A DNA stretch of 64,000 nt from CBDCNH01 sp965219015 (GCA_965219015.1 CBDCNH010000005.1:682001-746000), one strand, 5' to 3'; counted from the stretch's first letter, positions 36,856 through 45,979 are shown. Notes: a model not told the origin generated them from the sequence alone. Translations and numbers: made by a program.

Positions 36856-37554
36856 ATGGGGCTCACGGTCGGCAAGGCGGCGCTGCTGTGGCTGGCGGCA
36901 GGGCAGGCGGGAGCGGGGCCCGCGGTGGACGCCTGTCACGCCTTCACGCCGGGCGCGGACTATGCCGAGACGACGGTGATCCGGACGGAAGAAGGCGGCG
37001 AGGTCACGCTGCGGGTGCCGCGGCAGTATTTCGAGGACTTGTGGGACCGTGCGGGCGGCTACCGCGACACGGCGCAGCTCTTCACGGTGGAGATCGGGAC
37101 GTTCGAGCCCGTCACGCGGTACGAGACAGCCCAGCGCAATCGCCGCGATATCTGGAACTGGATGACCTTCCTCGTCGGTGACAAGGTTCCTCTGCCGCAG
37201 ATGGCCGCCATCGAGGCCGACCTCTTCGCAGACCCGAGACCCCCCGTCACCGCCTATGCGCTGCGCCCCGGCGAGCAGGGGCTCACCTGGCTCGCCACGC
37301 CGTATGCGAGCGACACGGCCGAGCCTTCGAAGGACGTGTTCATCGATCCCGCCGACGTCTCGGCCCTGACCACCGTGATCGCCTGCAGGTCGCCGCTCGA
37401 CCCGGCGCTGAAGAGCCCGAGCTGCCAGCAGAGCTTCCGGGCCGCGGGGCTCGACGTGGGGCTCGACTACCGCCGCACCGAGCTGCCGCACTGGCGCGAA
37501 TTCCAGGCAGAGGTGACGGCGTTCCTGACCTGCGCCACGTCGGACCCCTCGTGA
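36856..37554 (+). CDS. Hypothetical periplasmic protein
   Basis: The 232-residue product has a signal peptide (LTVGKAALLWLAAGQAGAGP) and no further membrane segment. Visible stretches include GEVTLRVPRQYFEDLWDRAG, RRDIWNWMTFLVGDKVPLPQ and four cysteines that could form two disulfides (DACHAF, IACRSP, SCQQSF, LTCATS). No family is recognised. The ATG at 36856 follows a GGAGGGG ribosome-binding site. It is divergent from valS and convergent with the Lrp-type gene. Confidence 0.7.
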   Translation: MGLTVGKAALLWLAAGQAGAGPAVDACHAFTPGADYAETTVIRTEEGGEVTLRVPRQYFEDLWDRAGGYRDTAQLFTVEIGTFEPVTRYETAQRNRRDIWNWMTFLVGDKVPLPQMAAIEADLFADPRPPVTAYALRPGEQGLTWLATPYASDTAEPSKDVFIDPADVSALTTVIACRSPLDPALKSPSCQQSFRAAGLDVGLDYRRTELPHWREFQAEVTAFLTCATSDPS

Positions 37555-37558
37555 GGGC

Positions 37559-37990
37559 TCACACCGCGCGGTCGAGGCGGGTGGAGAGGTGGATCAGGCT
37601 CTCGGAGGACTTGATGCCGGTGATGGCGCCGACCTGGTCGAGCACGTCGTCGAGCGTCGCGGTGGTCTCGGCGGCGATCTGAAGGAGGAGGTCGACGCGG
37701 CCCGAGGTGGTGCGGATGCTCTCGACCTCGGGGATCGCGCGGAGCCGCGTCAGCACGTTCGGCTGCGCGCGGGGCTCGACGGTGAGGAGCACGGTGGCGC
37801 GGATGCGGCCCTGCCGCGCGGCCTCGCCGAGCTTGACGGTGTAGCCCGCAATGACGTGGCTGCCCTCGAGCCGCTCGAGCCGGGCCTGCACGGTGGAGCG
37901 CGCCACCTTCAACTTCCGCGCGAGCACGGCCACCGAGGTGCGCGCGTCGGCGCCGAGGATCGCGAGGATGCCGCGGTCGAGCTCGTCCAC
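37559..37990 (-). CDS. Lrp/AsnC-family transcriptional regulator
   Basis: The 143-residue protein has the AsnC-type winged helix (LDRGILAILGADARTSVAVL, LKVARSTVQARLERLEGSHV) and the RAM ligand-binding domain (ATVLLTVEPRAQPNVLTRLR, SGRVDLLLQIAAETTATLDD). Such regulators sense amino acids as octamers. It is divergent from the PLP decarboxylase gene over a 212-base spacer, so it probably controls that gene in response to its substrate. Confidence 0.88.
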   Translation of the reverse strand: MDELDRGILAILGADARTSVAVLARKLKVARSTVQARLERLEGSHVIAGYTVKLGEAARQGRIRATVLLTVEPRAQPNVLTRLRAIPEVESIRTTSGRVDLLLQIAAETTATLDDVLDQVGAITGIKSSESLIHLSTRLDRAV

Positions 37991-38202
37991 TGCGATATGC
38001 CTTCCGTTTTTGGCAGTATGACTGGCCTGCGGTACAAATCAACTCTTTCCGTCGGTGACTTTGTGCCCCATATCCGGCATCCTCGTTTTCAGGACAAGGG
38101 CGGCCGAGCCGCACCTGGCCTGGTTTGGTTGAACGCGCAAGCGGCTCCAAGACCGGCGTCCCCGGGGTAGGGAGGTGGCTGCGCTCTGTTGGCACGAAAG
38201 GG

Positions 38203-39357
38203 ATGACGCCGATGGGGCTCTCGAAGACGATCTGGTCGGACCCGGCCGAATACATGCGCGTGGTGCAGCCCGACGCACCGGTGCTCCTCTTCGCGCCGGC
38301 CGTGCTGCAGGCGACCGCGCGGCGCTTCATCGACGGCTTTCCGGGGCTCGTGACCTATGCGGTCAAGTCGAACCCCGACGAGATGGTGGTCCAGAACCTC
38401 GCGGCGGCGGGCATCCGCGGCTACGACGTGGCCTCGCCCGCCGAGATGCGGATGATCCGCCGGCTCGCGCCCGATGCGGCGATGCACTACAACAACCCGG
38501 TGCGCTCGCGGGCGGAGATCGCGGTCGCGGCGAGCCTCGGGGTGCGGAGCTACTCGGTCGACAGCCTGTCGGAGCTCGGCAAGCTCGCCGACGGGGTGCC
38601 GGTGGAGGGCACCGAGATCGCGGTGCGCTTCAAGCTGCCGGTGAAGGGCGCGGCCTACGACTTCGGCGCGAAGTTCGGCGCGACGGCGGACGTCGCGACC
38701 GAGGTGCTGCGCGCGGCGGCGGCCTTGGGCTTCGTGCCGTCGATCACCTTCCATCCCGGCACGCAGTGCACCGATCCCGCGGCCTGGGAGAGCTACATCC
38801 GCACCGCGGCCGAGATCGCGCGCAACGCGGGCGTGACCATCGCGCGGCTCAACGTCGGCGGCGGCTTCCCGTCGCACCGGCTCGCGGGCGCGGCCCCGGA
38901 CCTCGACGCGATCTTCGCGCTCATCGACCGGGTGACGGGGGAGGCCTTCGGCGAGGCGCGGCCGGGGCTCGTGTGCGAGCCGGGGCGCGGCATCTGCGCG
39001 GACGCCTTCGCGCTCGTGACGCAGGTGAAGGCGATCCGCGACGGCGAGCACGTGTTCCTCAACGACGGCGTCTACGGCGCGCTGGCGGAGCTGCCGCTCA
39101 TCGGCGTGATCGACCGCATCGAGGTGGTCGCGCCCGAGGGCCCGCGCCGCGAGGGACCGCCGCGCGACCGCATCGTGTTCGGCCCGACCTGCGACAGCGT
39201 GGACCGGCTTCCGGGCACGCTCGGGCTGCCGGGCGACATGGCGGAGGGCGACTTCGTGGTGTTCCGCGGCATGGGCGCCTATTCGACCGTGACGAACACG
39301 CGCTTCAACGGCTTCGGCGCGCTCTCCATCGCGACGGTCCTGTCGCTGAAGGCCTGA
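38203..39357 (+). CDS. Type III (alanine racemase-fold) PLP decarboxylase, ornithine/lysine/DAP type
   Basis: The 384-residue enzyme shows the PLP lysine in VTYAVKSNPDEMVVQNLAAA, the SVDSLSEL strand, ITFHPGTQC, the phosphate loop LNVGGGFPSH and the second-subunit motifs CEPGRGICAD and FGPTCDSVDRL. The GPTCDSVD signature with an aspartate is that of ornithine or lysine decarboxylases rather than a clear diaminopimelate enzyme. It would produce putrescine or cadaverine for polyamine synthesis. An Lrp-type gene is divergent to it. Confidence 0.8.
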   Translation: MTPMGLSKTIWSDPAEYMRVVQPDAPVLLFAPAVLQATARRFIDGFPGLVTYAVKSNPDEMVVQNLAAAGIRGYDVASPAEMRMIRRLAPDAAMHYNNPVRSRAEIAVAASLGVRSYSVDSLSELGKLADGVPVEGTEIAVRFKLPVKGAAYDFGAKFGATADVATEVLRAAAALGFVPSITFHPGTQCTDPAAWESYIRTAAEIARNAGVTIARLNVGGGFPSHRLAGAAPDLDAIFALIDRVTGEAFGEARPGLVCEPGRGICADAFALVTQVKAIRDGEHVFLNDGVYGALAELPLIGVIDRIEVVAPEGPRREGPPRDRIVFGPTCDSVDRLPGTLGLPGDMAEGDFVVFRGMGAYSTVTNTRFNGFGALSIATVLSLKA

Positions 39358-39372
39358 CCCGCTGGACACCGC

Positions 39373-39414
39373 GACCCCGCAGGCTATCGTCGCGCCGCTG
39401 CAACCTGCGGGGTC
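39373..39414. promoter_or_regulatory. 11-bp inverted repeat immediately upstream of the coxL-like start
   Basis: GACCCCGCAGG at 39373 and CCTGCGGGGTC at 39404 are perfect inverted copies with a 20-base loop; the second arm ends four bases before the ATG at 39419. It lies 15 bases after the decarboxylase stop. It could terminate that gene's transcript, or fold over the ribosome-binding region of the next one. Confidence 0.6.
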
Positions 39415-39418
39415 ATCC

Positions 39419-41710
39419 ATGCTGAAGTTCGGGGCGAGCCAGACGGTCAGCCGGGTCGAGGACGTCCGGCTCCTCACCGGCCACGGGCGCTACATCGACG
39501 ACACGGCGCCCGATGGGGCGCTGCACGCGCTCTTCCTGCGCGCGCCGGTCGCGCACGCCGACATCGTGGCGCTCGACCTCGGCGCGGCGCGGGGGGCGCC
39601 GGGCGTGCGGGCGGTCTACGCGGTCGCGGACCTCGAGGCGATGGGCGTGGACGTGACCATGCGCGCGGTCGTGGCGAAGAACCGCGACGGCTCGAACGGG
39701 GTCGATCCGTTCCGCCCGGTGCTGGCCAAGGACCGCGTGCGCTTCGTGGGCGAGCCGGTCGCGGTGGTGATCGCGGAGACCGTGGAGGCCGCGCAGGACG
39801 CGCTCGAGCTGATCGTGGCCGACTATGCCGACCTGCCCGTGCATCTCGACCTCGCGGTCGGCGGCGCGGCGATCCACCCGGCGGCGCCGGGCAACCTCGC
39901 GTTCGACTGGGCCATCGGCGACGAGGGCGCGACGGACGCGGCCTTCGCCGCGGCGGCGCACGTGGTGCGGCTCGAGGTGGCGCACAACCGGGTCATCGTC
40001 AACGCGATGGAGCCGCGCGGCGCCTGGGCCGCGTTCGAGGACGGGCGCGTGCATCTCGCGTTCAACGGGCAGGGGGTCTGGCCGCAGAAGACCGCGATCG
40101 CCACCGCGCTCGGGCTCGACGAAGCGGCGGTCCGCGTGACCACGCCCGACGTCGGCGGCGGCTTCGGGATGAAGGGCGCGCCCTACCCCGAGTACGTGGT
40201 GATCGCGGCGGCGGCGCGCGCGCTCGGGGCGCCGGTGCGGTGGATGTCGGAGCGGACGGAGGCGATGCTCTCGGACCACGCGGGGCGCGACCTCGCCGCG
40301 ACGGCGGCGCTCGCCTTCGACGCGGACCACCGCATCACGGCCTACCGCGTCGACATCCTGTCGAACCTCGGCGCCTACAACTCGCAGTTCGGCCAGCTCA
40401 TCCAGTCCGACATCGCCTCGAAGGTGCTGACCGGCACCTACGACATCGGCACGGTGTTCGTGACCTGCCGCGGCATCTTCACCAACACGACGCAGGTGGA
40501 CGCCTACCGCGGCGCGGGGCGGCCCGAGGCGATCACCACGCTCGAGCGGACGGTGGACCATGCGGCACGGGTGCTGGGGGTCGATCCCTGGGAGCTCCGG
40601 GCGAAGAACTTCGTGCGGACCTTTCCCTACCGCTCGGCGACGGGGGAGAGCTACGACGTCGGCGACTTCGGCCGGGTGCTGGCGCGCGCGCGGCTCGAGG
40701 CGGACGCGGGCGGGTTCGGCGCGCGGCGGGCGGCGTCGGAGGCGCGGGGGCGGCTCCGGGGGCTCGGCGTCGCGAGCTACATCGAGGCGATCCTCGGCAG
40801 CCCGGTCGAGGGCGCGGAGGTGGTGTTCGAGGCCGACGGCACGGTGTCGCTCCTCGTCGGCACGCAGTCGAACGGGCAGGGGCACGAGACCGTGTTCGCG
40901 CAGTTCCTCGCCGACACGAGCGGCATCCCGATGGCGCGCATCCGCGTGGTGCAGGGCGACAGCGACCGCATCCGGGACGGCGGCGGCACCGGCGGCTCGC
41001 GCTCGGTCACGGTGCAGACCACGGCGACGATCGCGGCGGTCGAGGCGATGGTGGCGGCGTTCGCGCCCTTCGTCGCGGCGGAGCTGGGCGCCGAGGCGGC
41101 GTTCGACGACGGCGCGTTCCGGGCGCCGGGCTCGAACCGGGTGCTGACGCTGATCGAGGCCGCCGACCTCGCGCGCGAGCGGGGCCGCGACGATCTCTTG
41201 CGCCACAGCGCACGGACCCGGCTGCCGGGGCGGTCCTACCCCAACGGCGCGCATGTCGCCGAGGTCGAGGTCGATCCCGAGACCGGGCAGGTCGCGATCC
41301 TGCGCTACACCGTCGCCGACGACTTCGGGCGGCTCCTGCACCCGATGCTCGCCGAGGGGCAGGTCCACGGCGGCGTGGCGCAGGGCATCGGGCAGGCGCT
41401 CCGCGAGCGCGCGGTGTTCGACGCCGCGGGGCAGCTCCTGACCGCGACGTTCATGGACTACGCGATGCCGCGGGCCGACGACGTGCCGATGATCGCGTTC
41501 CATTCCGAGCCCGTGCCCTCGACGATGAACCCCCTCGGCATGAAGGGCTGCGGCGAGGCGGGCACGGTCGGCGCGCTCGCGGCGGTGTCGAACGCGGTGC
41601 TCGACGCGCTCTGGTCGCGCGGGGTGCGGCAGGTGGACATGCCGTTCACGCCCGAGCGCGTCTGGGGCTGGCTCGAGGCCGCGCGGGACAGGACGCTTGT
41701 GGCTTCTTGA
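39419..41710 (+). CDS. Molybdenum hydroxylase large subunit (CoxL/xanthine dehydrogenase family), solitary
   Basis: The 763-residue protein has the N-terminal ab hammerhead (RVEDVRLLTGHGRYIDDTAP) and the molybdopterin-binding domains with TPDVGGGFGMKGAPYPEYVV, VDAYRGAGRPEAI (the form II type loop rather than the AYRCSFR loop of true CO dehydrogenases), GTQSNGQGHETVFAQFLADT and the catalytic glutamate in GMKGCGEAGTVGALAAV. It should oxidise an aldehyde or N-heterocycle. The FAD and iron-sulfur subunits normally encoded beside it are absent, so partners must lie elsewhere. Confidence 0.88.
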   Translation: MLKFGASQTVSRVEDVRLLTGHGRYIDDTAPDGALHALFLRAPVAHADIVALDLGAARGAPGVRAVYAVADLEAMGVDVTMRAVVAKNRDGSNGVDPFRPVLAKDRVRFVGEPVAVVIAETVEAAQDALELIVADYADLPVHLDLAVGGAAIHPAAPGNLAFDWAIGDEGATDAAFAAAAHVVRLEVAHNRVIVNAMEPRGAWAAFEDGRVHLAFNGQGVWPQKTAIATALGLDEAAVRVTTPDVGGGFGMKGAPYPEYVVIAAAARALGAPVRWMSERTEAMLSDHAGRDLAATAALAFDADHRITAYRVDILSNLGAYNSQFGQLIQSDIASKVLTGTYDIGTVFVTCRGIFTNTTQVDAYRGAGRPEAITTLERTVDHAARVLGVDPWELRAKNFVRTFPYRSATGESYDVGDFGRVLARARLEADAGGFGARRAASEARGRLRGLGVASYIEAILGSPVEGAEVVFEADGTVSLLVGTQSNGQGHETVFAQFLADTSGIPMARIRVVQGDSDRIRDGGGTGGSRSVTVQTTATIAAVEAMVAAFAPFVAAELGAEAAFDDGAFRAPGSNRVLTLIEAADLARERGRDDLLRHSARTRLPGRSYPNGAHVAEVEVDPETGQVAILRYTVADDFGRLLHPMLAEGQVHGGVAQGIGQALRERAVFDAAGQLLTATFMDYAMPRADDVPMIAFHSEPVPSTMNPLGMKGCGEAGTVGALAAVSNAVLDALWSRGVRQVDMPFTPERVWGWLEAARDRTLVAS

Positions 41711-42767
41711 CCGCATCCCCGGCTGGCGCCGCCCGAAGGGCGCCGCCGTCGCGGCGCCTCTACGCCCGGTCCGCGGCCGGGTCGATCACGTCGTCATCCT
41801 CGACGGCACGCTCTCGAGCCTCGAGCCCGGTCAGGAGACCAACGCCGGGCTGGCGTGGCGGCTGCTGACCCGCGCGCCGGACCGCGCGCACCTTACGGTG
41901 TTCTACGAGTCGGGCATCCAGTGGGAGGGCTGGCGGCAGGCCGGCGACGTGATCGCGGGGCGTGGCATCAACCGGCAGATTCAGCGCGCCTACGGCCATC
42001 TCGCCTCGCGCTACCGGCCGGGCGACCGCATCTTCCTCTTCGGCTACTCGCGGGGCGCCTACGCGGCGCGCTCGCTCGGCGGCGTGATCGACCGGGTGGG
42101 GCTGGTGCGCGCGCAGGACGCGACCGCGCGGACGGTGCTGACGGCCTACCGGCATTACCAGGCGGGGGCCACGTCCGCGGCGGCGGCGGCGTTCTCGCGC
42201 GCGCATTGCCATCCGGGCGTCGAGATCGAGCTCATCGCCGTGTGGGACACGGTGAAGGCGCTGGGGCTCCGGCTGCCGTTCCTGTGGAAGCTCACGGAGC
42301 CCGCGCATTCGTTCCACGACCACGGCCTCGGGCCGTCGATCCGGGCCGGACGGCAGGCGCTCGCGCTGCACGAGACGCGGGTGGCTTTCGCGCCGGTGAT
42401 GTGGACCGACGCCGACGGCGCGGACGGGCGTGTGGTGCAGATGTGGTTCCGCGGCGCGCACGGCGACATCGGCGGCCATCTCGGCGGCTTCGACGCCGCG
42501 CGGCCGCTCAGCAACGTGCCCTTCGTGTGGATGCTCGAAGAGGCGGCGCGGGCGGGTCTGGTGCTCCCCGACGGCTGGCGCGCGGCGTTCCCGTGCGACG
42601 CGACGGTGCCGATGGTCGGCACCAACCGAAGCTGGGGAAAGTATTTCGTCTACCGCCGCCGCCGCCGCGTCGGGCGCTATGCCTCGGAGGCCGTGCATCC
42701 GACGGCCAAGGCGGTCCTGAAGCGCGGCCGCCGCACCCGCCGCGCGGCGGAGACCGCCGCGCCGTAA
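41697..42767 (+). CDS. DUF2235 alpha/beta-hydrolase-like protein
   Basis: The 356-residue protein belongs to DUF2235, related to Tle1-type phospholipases. It shows HVVILDGTLSSLEPGQETNA, the nucleophile elbow RIFLFGYSRGAYAARSLGGV (GxSxG), ELIAVWDTVKALGLRLPFLW and the histidine region MWFRGAHGDIGGHL. The only fitting start is a TTG at 41697, inside the end of the preceding gene. No type VI secretion gene is nearby and there is no signal peptide, so a cytoplasmic esterase role is likelier than an effector. Confidence 0.8.
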   Translation: MWLLDRIPGWRRPKGAAVAAPLRPVRGRVDHVVILDGTLSSLEPGQETNAGLAWRLLTRAPDRAHLTVFYESGIQWEGWRQAGDVIAGRGINRQIQRAYGHLASRYRPGDRIFLFGYSRGAYAARSLGGVIDRVGLVRAQDATARTVLTAYRHYQAGATSAAAAAFSRAHCHPGVEIELIAVWDTVKALGLRLPFLWKLTEPAHSFHDHGLGPSIRAGRQALALHETRVAFAPVMWTDADGADGRVVQMWFRGAHGDIGGHLGGFDAARPLSNVPFVWMLEEAARAGLVLPDGWRAAFPCDATVPMVGTNRSWGKYFVYRRRRRVGRYASEAVHPTAKAVLKRGRRTRRAAETAAP

Positions 42768-42790
42768 CGGGCGCGGCGGGCGGGCAGGGC

Positions 42791-43408
42791 TCAATCGTTG
42801 GCGACGACGACCGCCTGGCCGAGATGGGCGTTGCTCGTGAGCTGGTCGACGAGGAACCTCGCGAGATCCGCGCGGCGGGTGTGGTGCGCCTTGTCGGAGG
42901 CCGGCACGACGCGCAGGGTGCCGTCCGAGGGGTCGTCCGACAGCACCGCGGGGCGGGCGATCACGAAGTCGAGCCCGCTCGCATCGACTTCCGCCTCCAT
43001 GCGCGTCTTGTCCTTGACGGTGCCGCGCAGCATCGTCGGCATCAGGAGGTGCGCGTAGGCGAACGGGGCCTGGTCCGCGCTGTCGCCGAGCCCGAGCGCC
43101 GAGACGACGACGAGCCGGCGGATGCCTTCCGCCTTCATGCCCGCGACGATGGCCTGCGCGGTGTCGGTCTCGATACCGCTGTCCTTGTAGGGCGTGGAGC
43201 CGCCGATGGTGTCGATGACGGCTTCCTGGCCCGCGAGCGCGCGGCGGACGGTGCTGGCGTCGGCGGCGTCGCCCGCGACGGCCCGGACGCCCGCGGGCGT
43301 TGCCGCGTCGCTGTGCGAGAACGCGGTGACCTCGTGCCCGGCGGCGTGCGCTCTCTCGACCACGAGCTTGCCGGTCTTGCCCGAGGCGCCGAAGACGATG
43401 ACCTTCAT
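42791..43408 (-). CDS. NAD(P)H-binding SDR-type epimerase/dehydratase-like protein
   Basis: The 205-residue protein has the Rossmann motif VIVFGASGKTGKLVVERAHA at the N-terminus, VVVSALGLGDSADQAPFAYA in the middle and DFVIARPAVLSDDPSDGTLR, features of atypical short-chain dehydrogenases of the NmrA/YwnB kind. It may act as a redox-sensitive NAD(P)-binding protein. Its ribosome-binding site lies in a hairpin (see 43416-43439). Confidence 0.82.
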   Translation of the reverse strand: MKVIVFGASGKTGKLVVERAHAAGHEVTAFSHSDAATPAGVRAVAGDAADASTVRRALAGQEAVIDTIGGSTPYKDSGIETDTAQAIVAGMKAEGIRRLVVVSALGLGDSADQAPFAYAHLLMPTMLRGTVKDKTRMEAEVDASGLDFVIARPAVLSDDPSDGTLRVVPASDKAHHTRRADLARFLVDQLTSNAHLGQAVVVAND

Positions 43409-43415
43409 GCCGTTT

Positions 43416-43439
43416 CTCCCTGTGCGGTGGTGCAGGGAG
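43416..43439 (-). promoter_or_regulatory. Hairpin that includes the ribosome-binding site of the NAD(P)-binding gene
   Basis: On the minus strand CTCCCTG, a 10-base loop and CAGGGAG form a 7-bp stem. The second arm contains the likely Shine-Dalgarno AGGGAG, seven bases before the ATG at 43408. Folding would hide it. The hairpin could also be a weak terminator for metF, which is transcribed toward it. Confidence 0.45.
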
Positions 43440-43470
43440 GCAACCGCGGAGGCCCGGCTTCGTTCCGGCT

Positions 43471-44337
43471 TCAGGCGACCTCGCGCAGCGCCGTCCGCGG
43501 GACCATGCCGAGCGCCTCGCACACGTCGCGGGTGAGGCCGGGGCGGTTCAGCGTATAGAAGTGCAGCGCATCGACGCCGCCGGTGCGGAGCCGGTCGCAG
43601 AGCTCGGTCGCGAGCGCCGTCGCGAGGAGATCCTCGCGCCCGTCGCGCATGGCCTTGTCGAAGGCATCGTCGAGCCAGCCGGGGATGACGGTGCCGCAGC
43701 GCTGCGCGAACCGCCGCGCCTTCGGCCAGTTCTCGATCGGCAGGATGCCGGGCACGACGGGCGCGGCGATGCCGGCGGCGGCGCAGCGGTCGCGGAAGCG
43801 GAAGAACGTGTCGGCCTCGAAGAAGAACTGCGTGATCGCGGAGGAGGCGCCCGCATCGAGCTTGCGCTTCAGCCAGTCGATGTCGGCGTCGGGCGAGGCG
43901 GCCTCGGGGTGCGGGTCGGGGTAGGCGCCGACGCGGATGTCGAAGAGCCCGGTGCCCGCGAGCGCCGCGATGAGCGCGGGGCTGTCGGCGAAGCCGCCCG
44001 GATGCGGCTCGAAGCCCGCCGCTCCCTTCGGCGCGTCGCCGCGAAGCGCCACGATGTCGCGGACCCCGGCGGCGGCGTAATCGGCGGCGATGGCCATCGT
44101 CTCGGCCCGGCTGGCGTCCACGCAGGTGAGATGCGCCGCGACGCGCAGCCCGGTGAGCCGGCCGATGGTCGTGACCGCCTCGTGCGTGAGCCCGCGCGTG
44201 GTGCCGCCGGCGCCGTAGGTCACGGAGACATACTCGGGTGCCAGCGGCGCCAGCACCTGCACCGCGTCCCAGAGCCGGAAGCTCGCCTCGAGCGATTGCG
44301 GCGGGAAGAACTCGAACGAGACGCGGGGTGTCGGCAT
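43471..44337 (-). CDS. metF: Methylenetetrahydrofolate reductase
   Basis: The 288-residue flavoprotein reduces methylene-THF to methyl-THF for methionine synthesis. It shows VSFEFFPPQSLEASFRLWDA, YVSVTYGAGGTTRGLT (FAD and folate contacts), DIVALRGDAPKG and AITQFFFEADTFFRFRDRCA. The C-terminal SAM-binding domain of eukaryotic enzymes is absent, as normal in bacteria. It is divergent from a LysR-type regulator, the classic metF/metR layout. Confidence 0.93.
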   Translation of the reverse strand: MPTPRVSFEFFPPQSLEASFRLWDAVQVLAPLAPEYVSVTYGAGGTTRGLTHEAVTTIGRLTGLRVAAHLTCVDASRAETMAIAADYAAAGVRDIVALRGDAPKGAAGFEPHPGGFADSPALIAALAGTGLFDIRVGAYPDPHPEAASPDADIDWLKRKLDAGASSAITQFFFEADTFFRFRDRCAAAGIAAPVVPGILPIENWPKARRFAQRCGTVIPGWLDDAFDKAMRDGREDLLATALATELCDRLRTGGVDALHFYTLNRPGLTRDVCEALGMVPRTALREVA

Positions 44338-44397
44338 GGCGGTGCTCCGAGAAGGGTCGGTGGGCAGGGTCGGCCCCTTGTCGCAGGTCGGGGGGCG

Positions 44398-44410
44398 TGA
44401 GACAAACTCA
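44398..44410. promoter_or_regulatory. Candidate MetR operator TGAG-N5-CTCA
   Basis: TGAGACAAACTCA in the 107-base space between divergent metF and the LysR gene has 4-base inverted arms with a 5-base centre, the same spacing as the enterobacterial MetR site TGAA-N5-TTCA. Position and symmetry make it a good operator candidate. Confidence 0.5.
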
Positions 44411-44444
44411 TAACCTGCATGACGATCATGAGGCGAACCGCAAG

Positions 44445-45347
44445 ATGCACCTCGAGTTCCGCCACCTCCGCACCATCCGCGCGATCCATGCGGCGGGCGG
44501 GCTCGCGCGCGCGGCGGACGTGCTTCACACCACGCAGTCGGCGCTGTCGCACCAGGTGAAGGGGCTCGAGGACCAGGCGGGGGTGGAGCTCTTCGTGCGC
44601 CGCTCGAAGCCCCTCAAGCTCTCGGCGGCGGGGCTGCGGCTTCTGCGGCTCGCCGAGCGGGTGCTGCCGGAGGTCGAGGCGCTGGAGGAGGACTTCCGCG
44701 CGCTGCTGTCGGGACGGACGGGGCGGCTTCACATCGCCATCGAGTGCCATGCCTGCTTCGAGTGGCTCTTCCCGGTGCTCGAGGCGTTCCGCCGCGCCTG
44801 GCCCGACGTGGACGTGGACATCCGCCCCGGCCTCGCGTTCGGCGCGCTGCCGGCGCTCATGCGCGAGGAGGTCGACGTCGTGGTGTCCTCGGACCCCGAG
44901 GCGCTGCCGGGCGTAACCTTCGCGCCGCTCTTCGACTATGCGCCGACGTTCGTCGCGGCCGCGTCGCATCCGTTGGCCGCGAAGCCCCATGTCGAGGCGG
45001 AGGACTTCCGCGGCGAGACGCTCATCACCTATCCGGTGGACCGCAGCCGGCTCGACGCGTTCACCTGCCTGCTGGCGCCCGCGCGGGTCGAGCCCCGCGC
45101 GATCCGGCAGGTCGAGCTGACGGCGGTGATCCTGATGCTGGTGGCCTCGGGGCGCGGCGTGGCGGTGCTGCCGGACTGGGTGGTGCGCGAGGTGCGCTCC
45201 AATGCCGACTACGTGACGCGGCCGCTGACGGCGGGGGGGATGACGCGGCGGCTCTATGCGGCGACGCGCGACGAGGACCGCGCGAAGCCGTTCATGGCGC
45301 TCTTCCTGCGGCTGGCGCGGACGGAGCCGCTGAAGCTCCAGCGCTGA
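44445..45347 (+). CDS. metR: LysR-type regulator, MetR-like
   Basis: The 300-residue protein has the N-terminal winged helix-turn-helix (HLRTIRAIHAAGGLARAADV, LHTTQSALSHQVKGLEDQAG) and a periplasmic-binding-type effector domain (GRTGRLHIAIECHACFEWLF, ITYPVDRSRLDAF). ECHACFEWL and PVDRSRLD are MetR features; MetR uses homocysteine as co-inducer. Its position divergent from metF agrees. The frame is open upstream, but the ATG at 44445 gives the standard N-terminus. Confidence 0.85.
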   Translation: MHLEFRHLRTIRAIHAAGGLARAADVLHTTQSALSHQVKGLEDQAGVELFVRRSKPLKLSAAGLRLLRLAERVLPEVEALEEDFRALLSGRTGRLHIAIECHACFEWLFPVLEAFRRAWPDVDVDIRPGLAFGALPALMREEVDVVVSSDPEALPGVTFAPLFDYAPTFVAAASHPLAAKPHVEAEDFRGETLITYPVDRSRLDAFTCLLAPARVEPRAIRQVELTAVILMLVASGRGVAVLPDWVVREVRSNADYVTRPLTAGGMTRRLYAATRDEDRAKPFMALFLRLARTEPLKLQR

Positions 45348-45925
45348 CCGCCGCCGCGGCGCGGAGGACTTCGGGCACAGCACCCGCGCGAGCCGCCGAG
45401 GCGAGGCCGCGCATCAGCACGATCGTCACCGCCGCCTCGAACGCCGCGTCGCCGGCCGGGAGCCCGAGGGTCGTCAGCCGCGCCGTGATCGCGGCCTCCG
45501 TGGCCGCCGCATGGCCTTGCAGTACCGCGCGGACGGCGGGATCGGACGCGAGGTGCATCCCGTCGAGGACCATGCAGCCACGGCCCGCCGCGACATAGGC
45601 CTGCGGCGGCGGCCGCGAGGAGACAGGGGCGGACCTCGGCCGGCGAGGCGGCCCGCGCGAGCGCCGCGGCAAAGGCGGCGGCGGTCTCGGCGGCGTAGCC
45701 CGCGACGCAGGCGGCGTGGAGCCCGGCCTTGCTGCCCCAGGCGGCATAGAGGCTCGTCGGCGTGATGCCGAGCGCGGCGCAGAGCTCCGCGACGCCCACG
45801 CCGTCGTAGCCCCGTGCGGCGAAGAGCTCGCGCGCCGCGGCCACGCCCGCCTCGGCATCGAAGCGCCGCGGCCGTCCGCGCGGGCGGCGCGGCGTCACGG
45901 GATCATCGCTTGACCTCTCGTTCAT
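45292..45925 (-). pseudogene. TetR-family regulator with a one-base frameshift
   Basis: The N-terminal frame encodes the TetR helix-turn-helix (GRPRRFDAEAGVAAARELFA, GYDGVGVAELCAALGITPTS, LYAAWGSKAGLHAACVAGYA). After CLLAAAAA near 45602 one extra G shifts the frame, and the ligand-binding part continues as YVAAGRGCMVLDGMHLASDP, AVRAVLQGHAAATEAAITAR to the end at 45292, which overlaps the end of the LysR gene. The uncorrected protein lacks the dimerisation core. It is divergent from a GST gene, its probable target. Confidence 0.75.
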
Positions 45926-45979
45926 CGCATGAATATGTAGCGCTCACTGCGGAAATACAACCGATCCCGGGAGGCTGCC

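Noticed and set aside
39419..41710. Aerobic CO dehydrogenase.
   Set aside because: The active-site loop is AYRGAGR rather than the AYRCSFR type and the other two subunit genes are missing.
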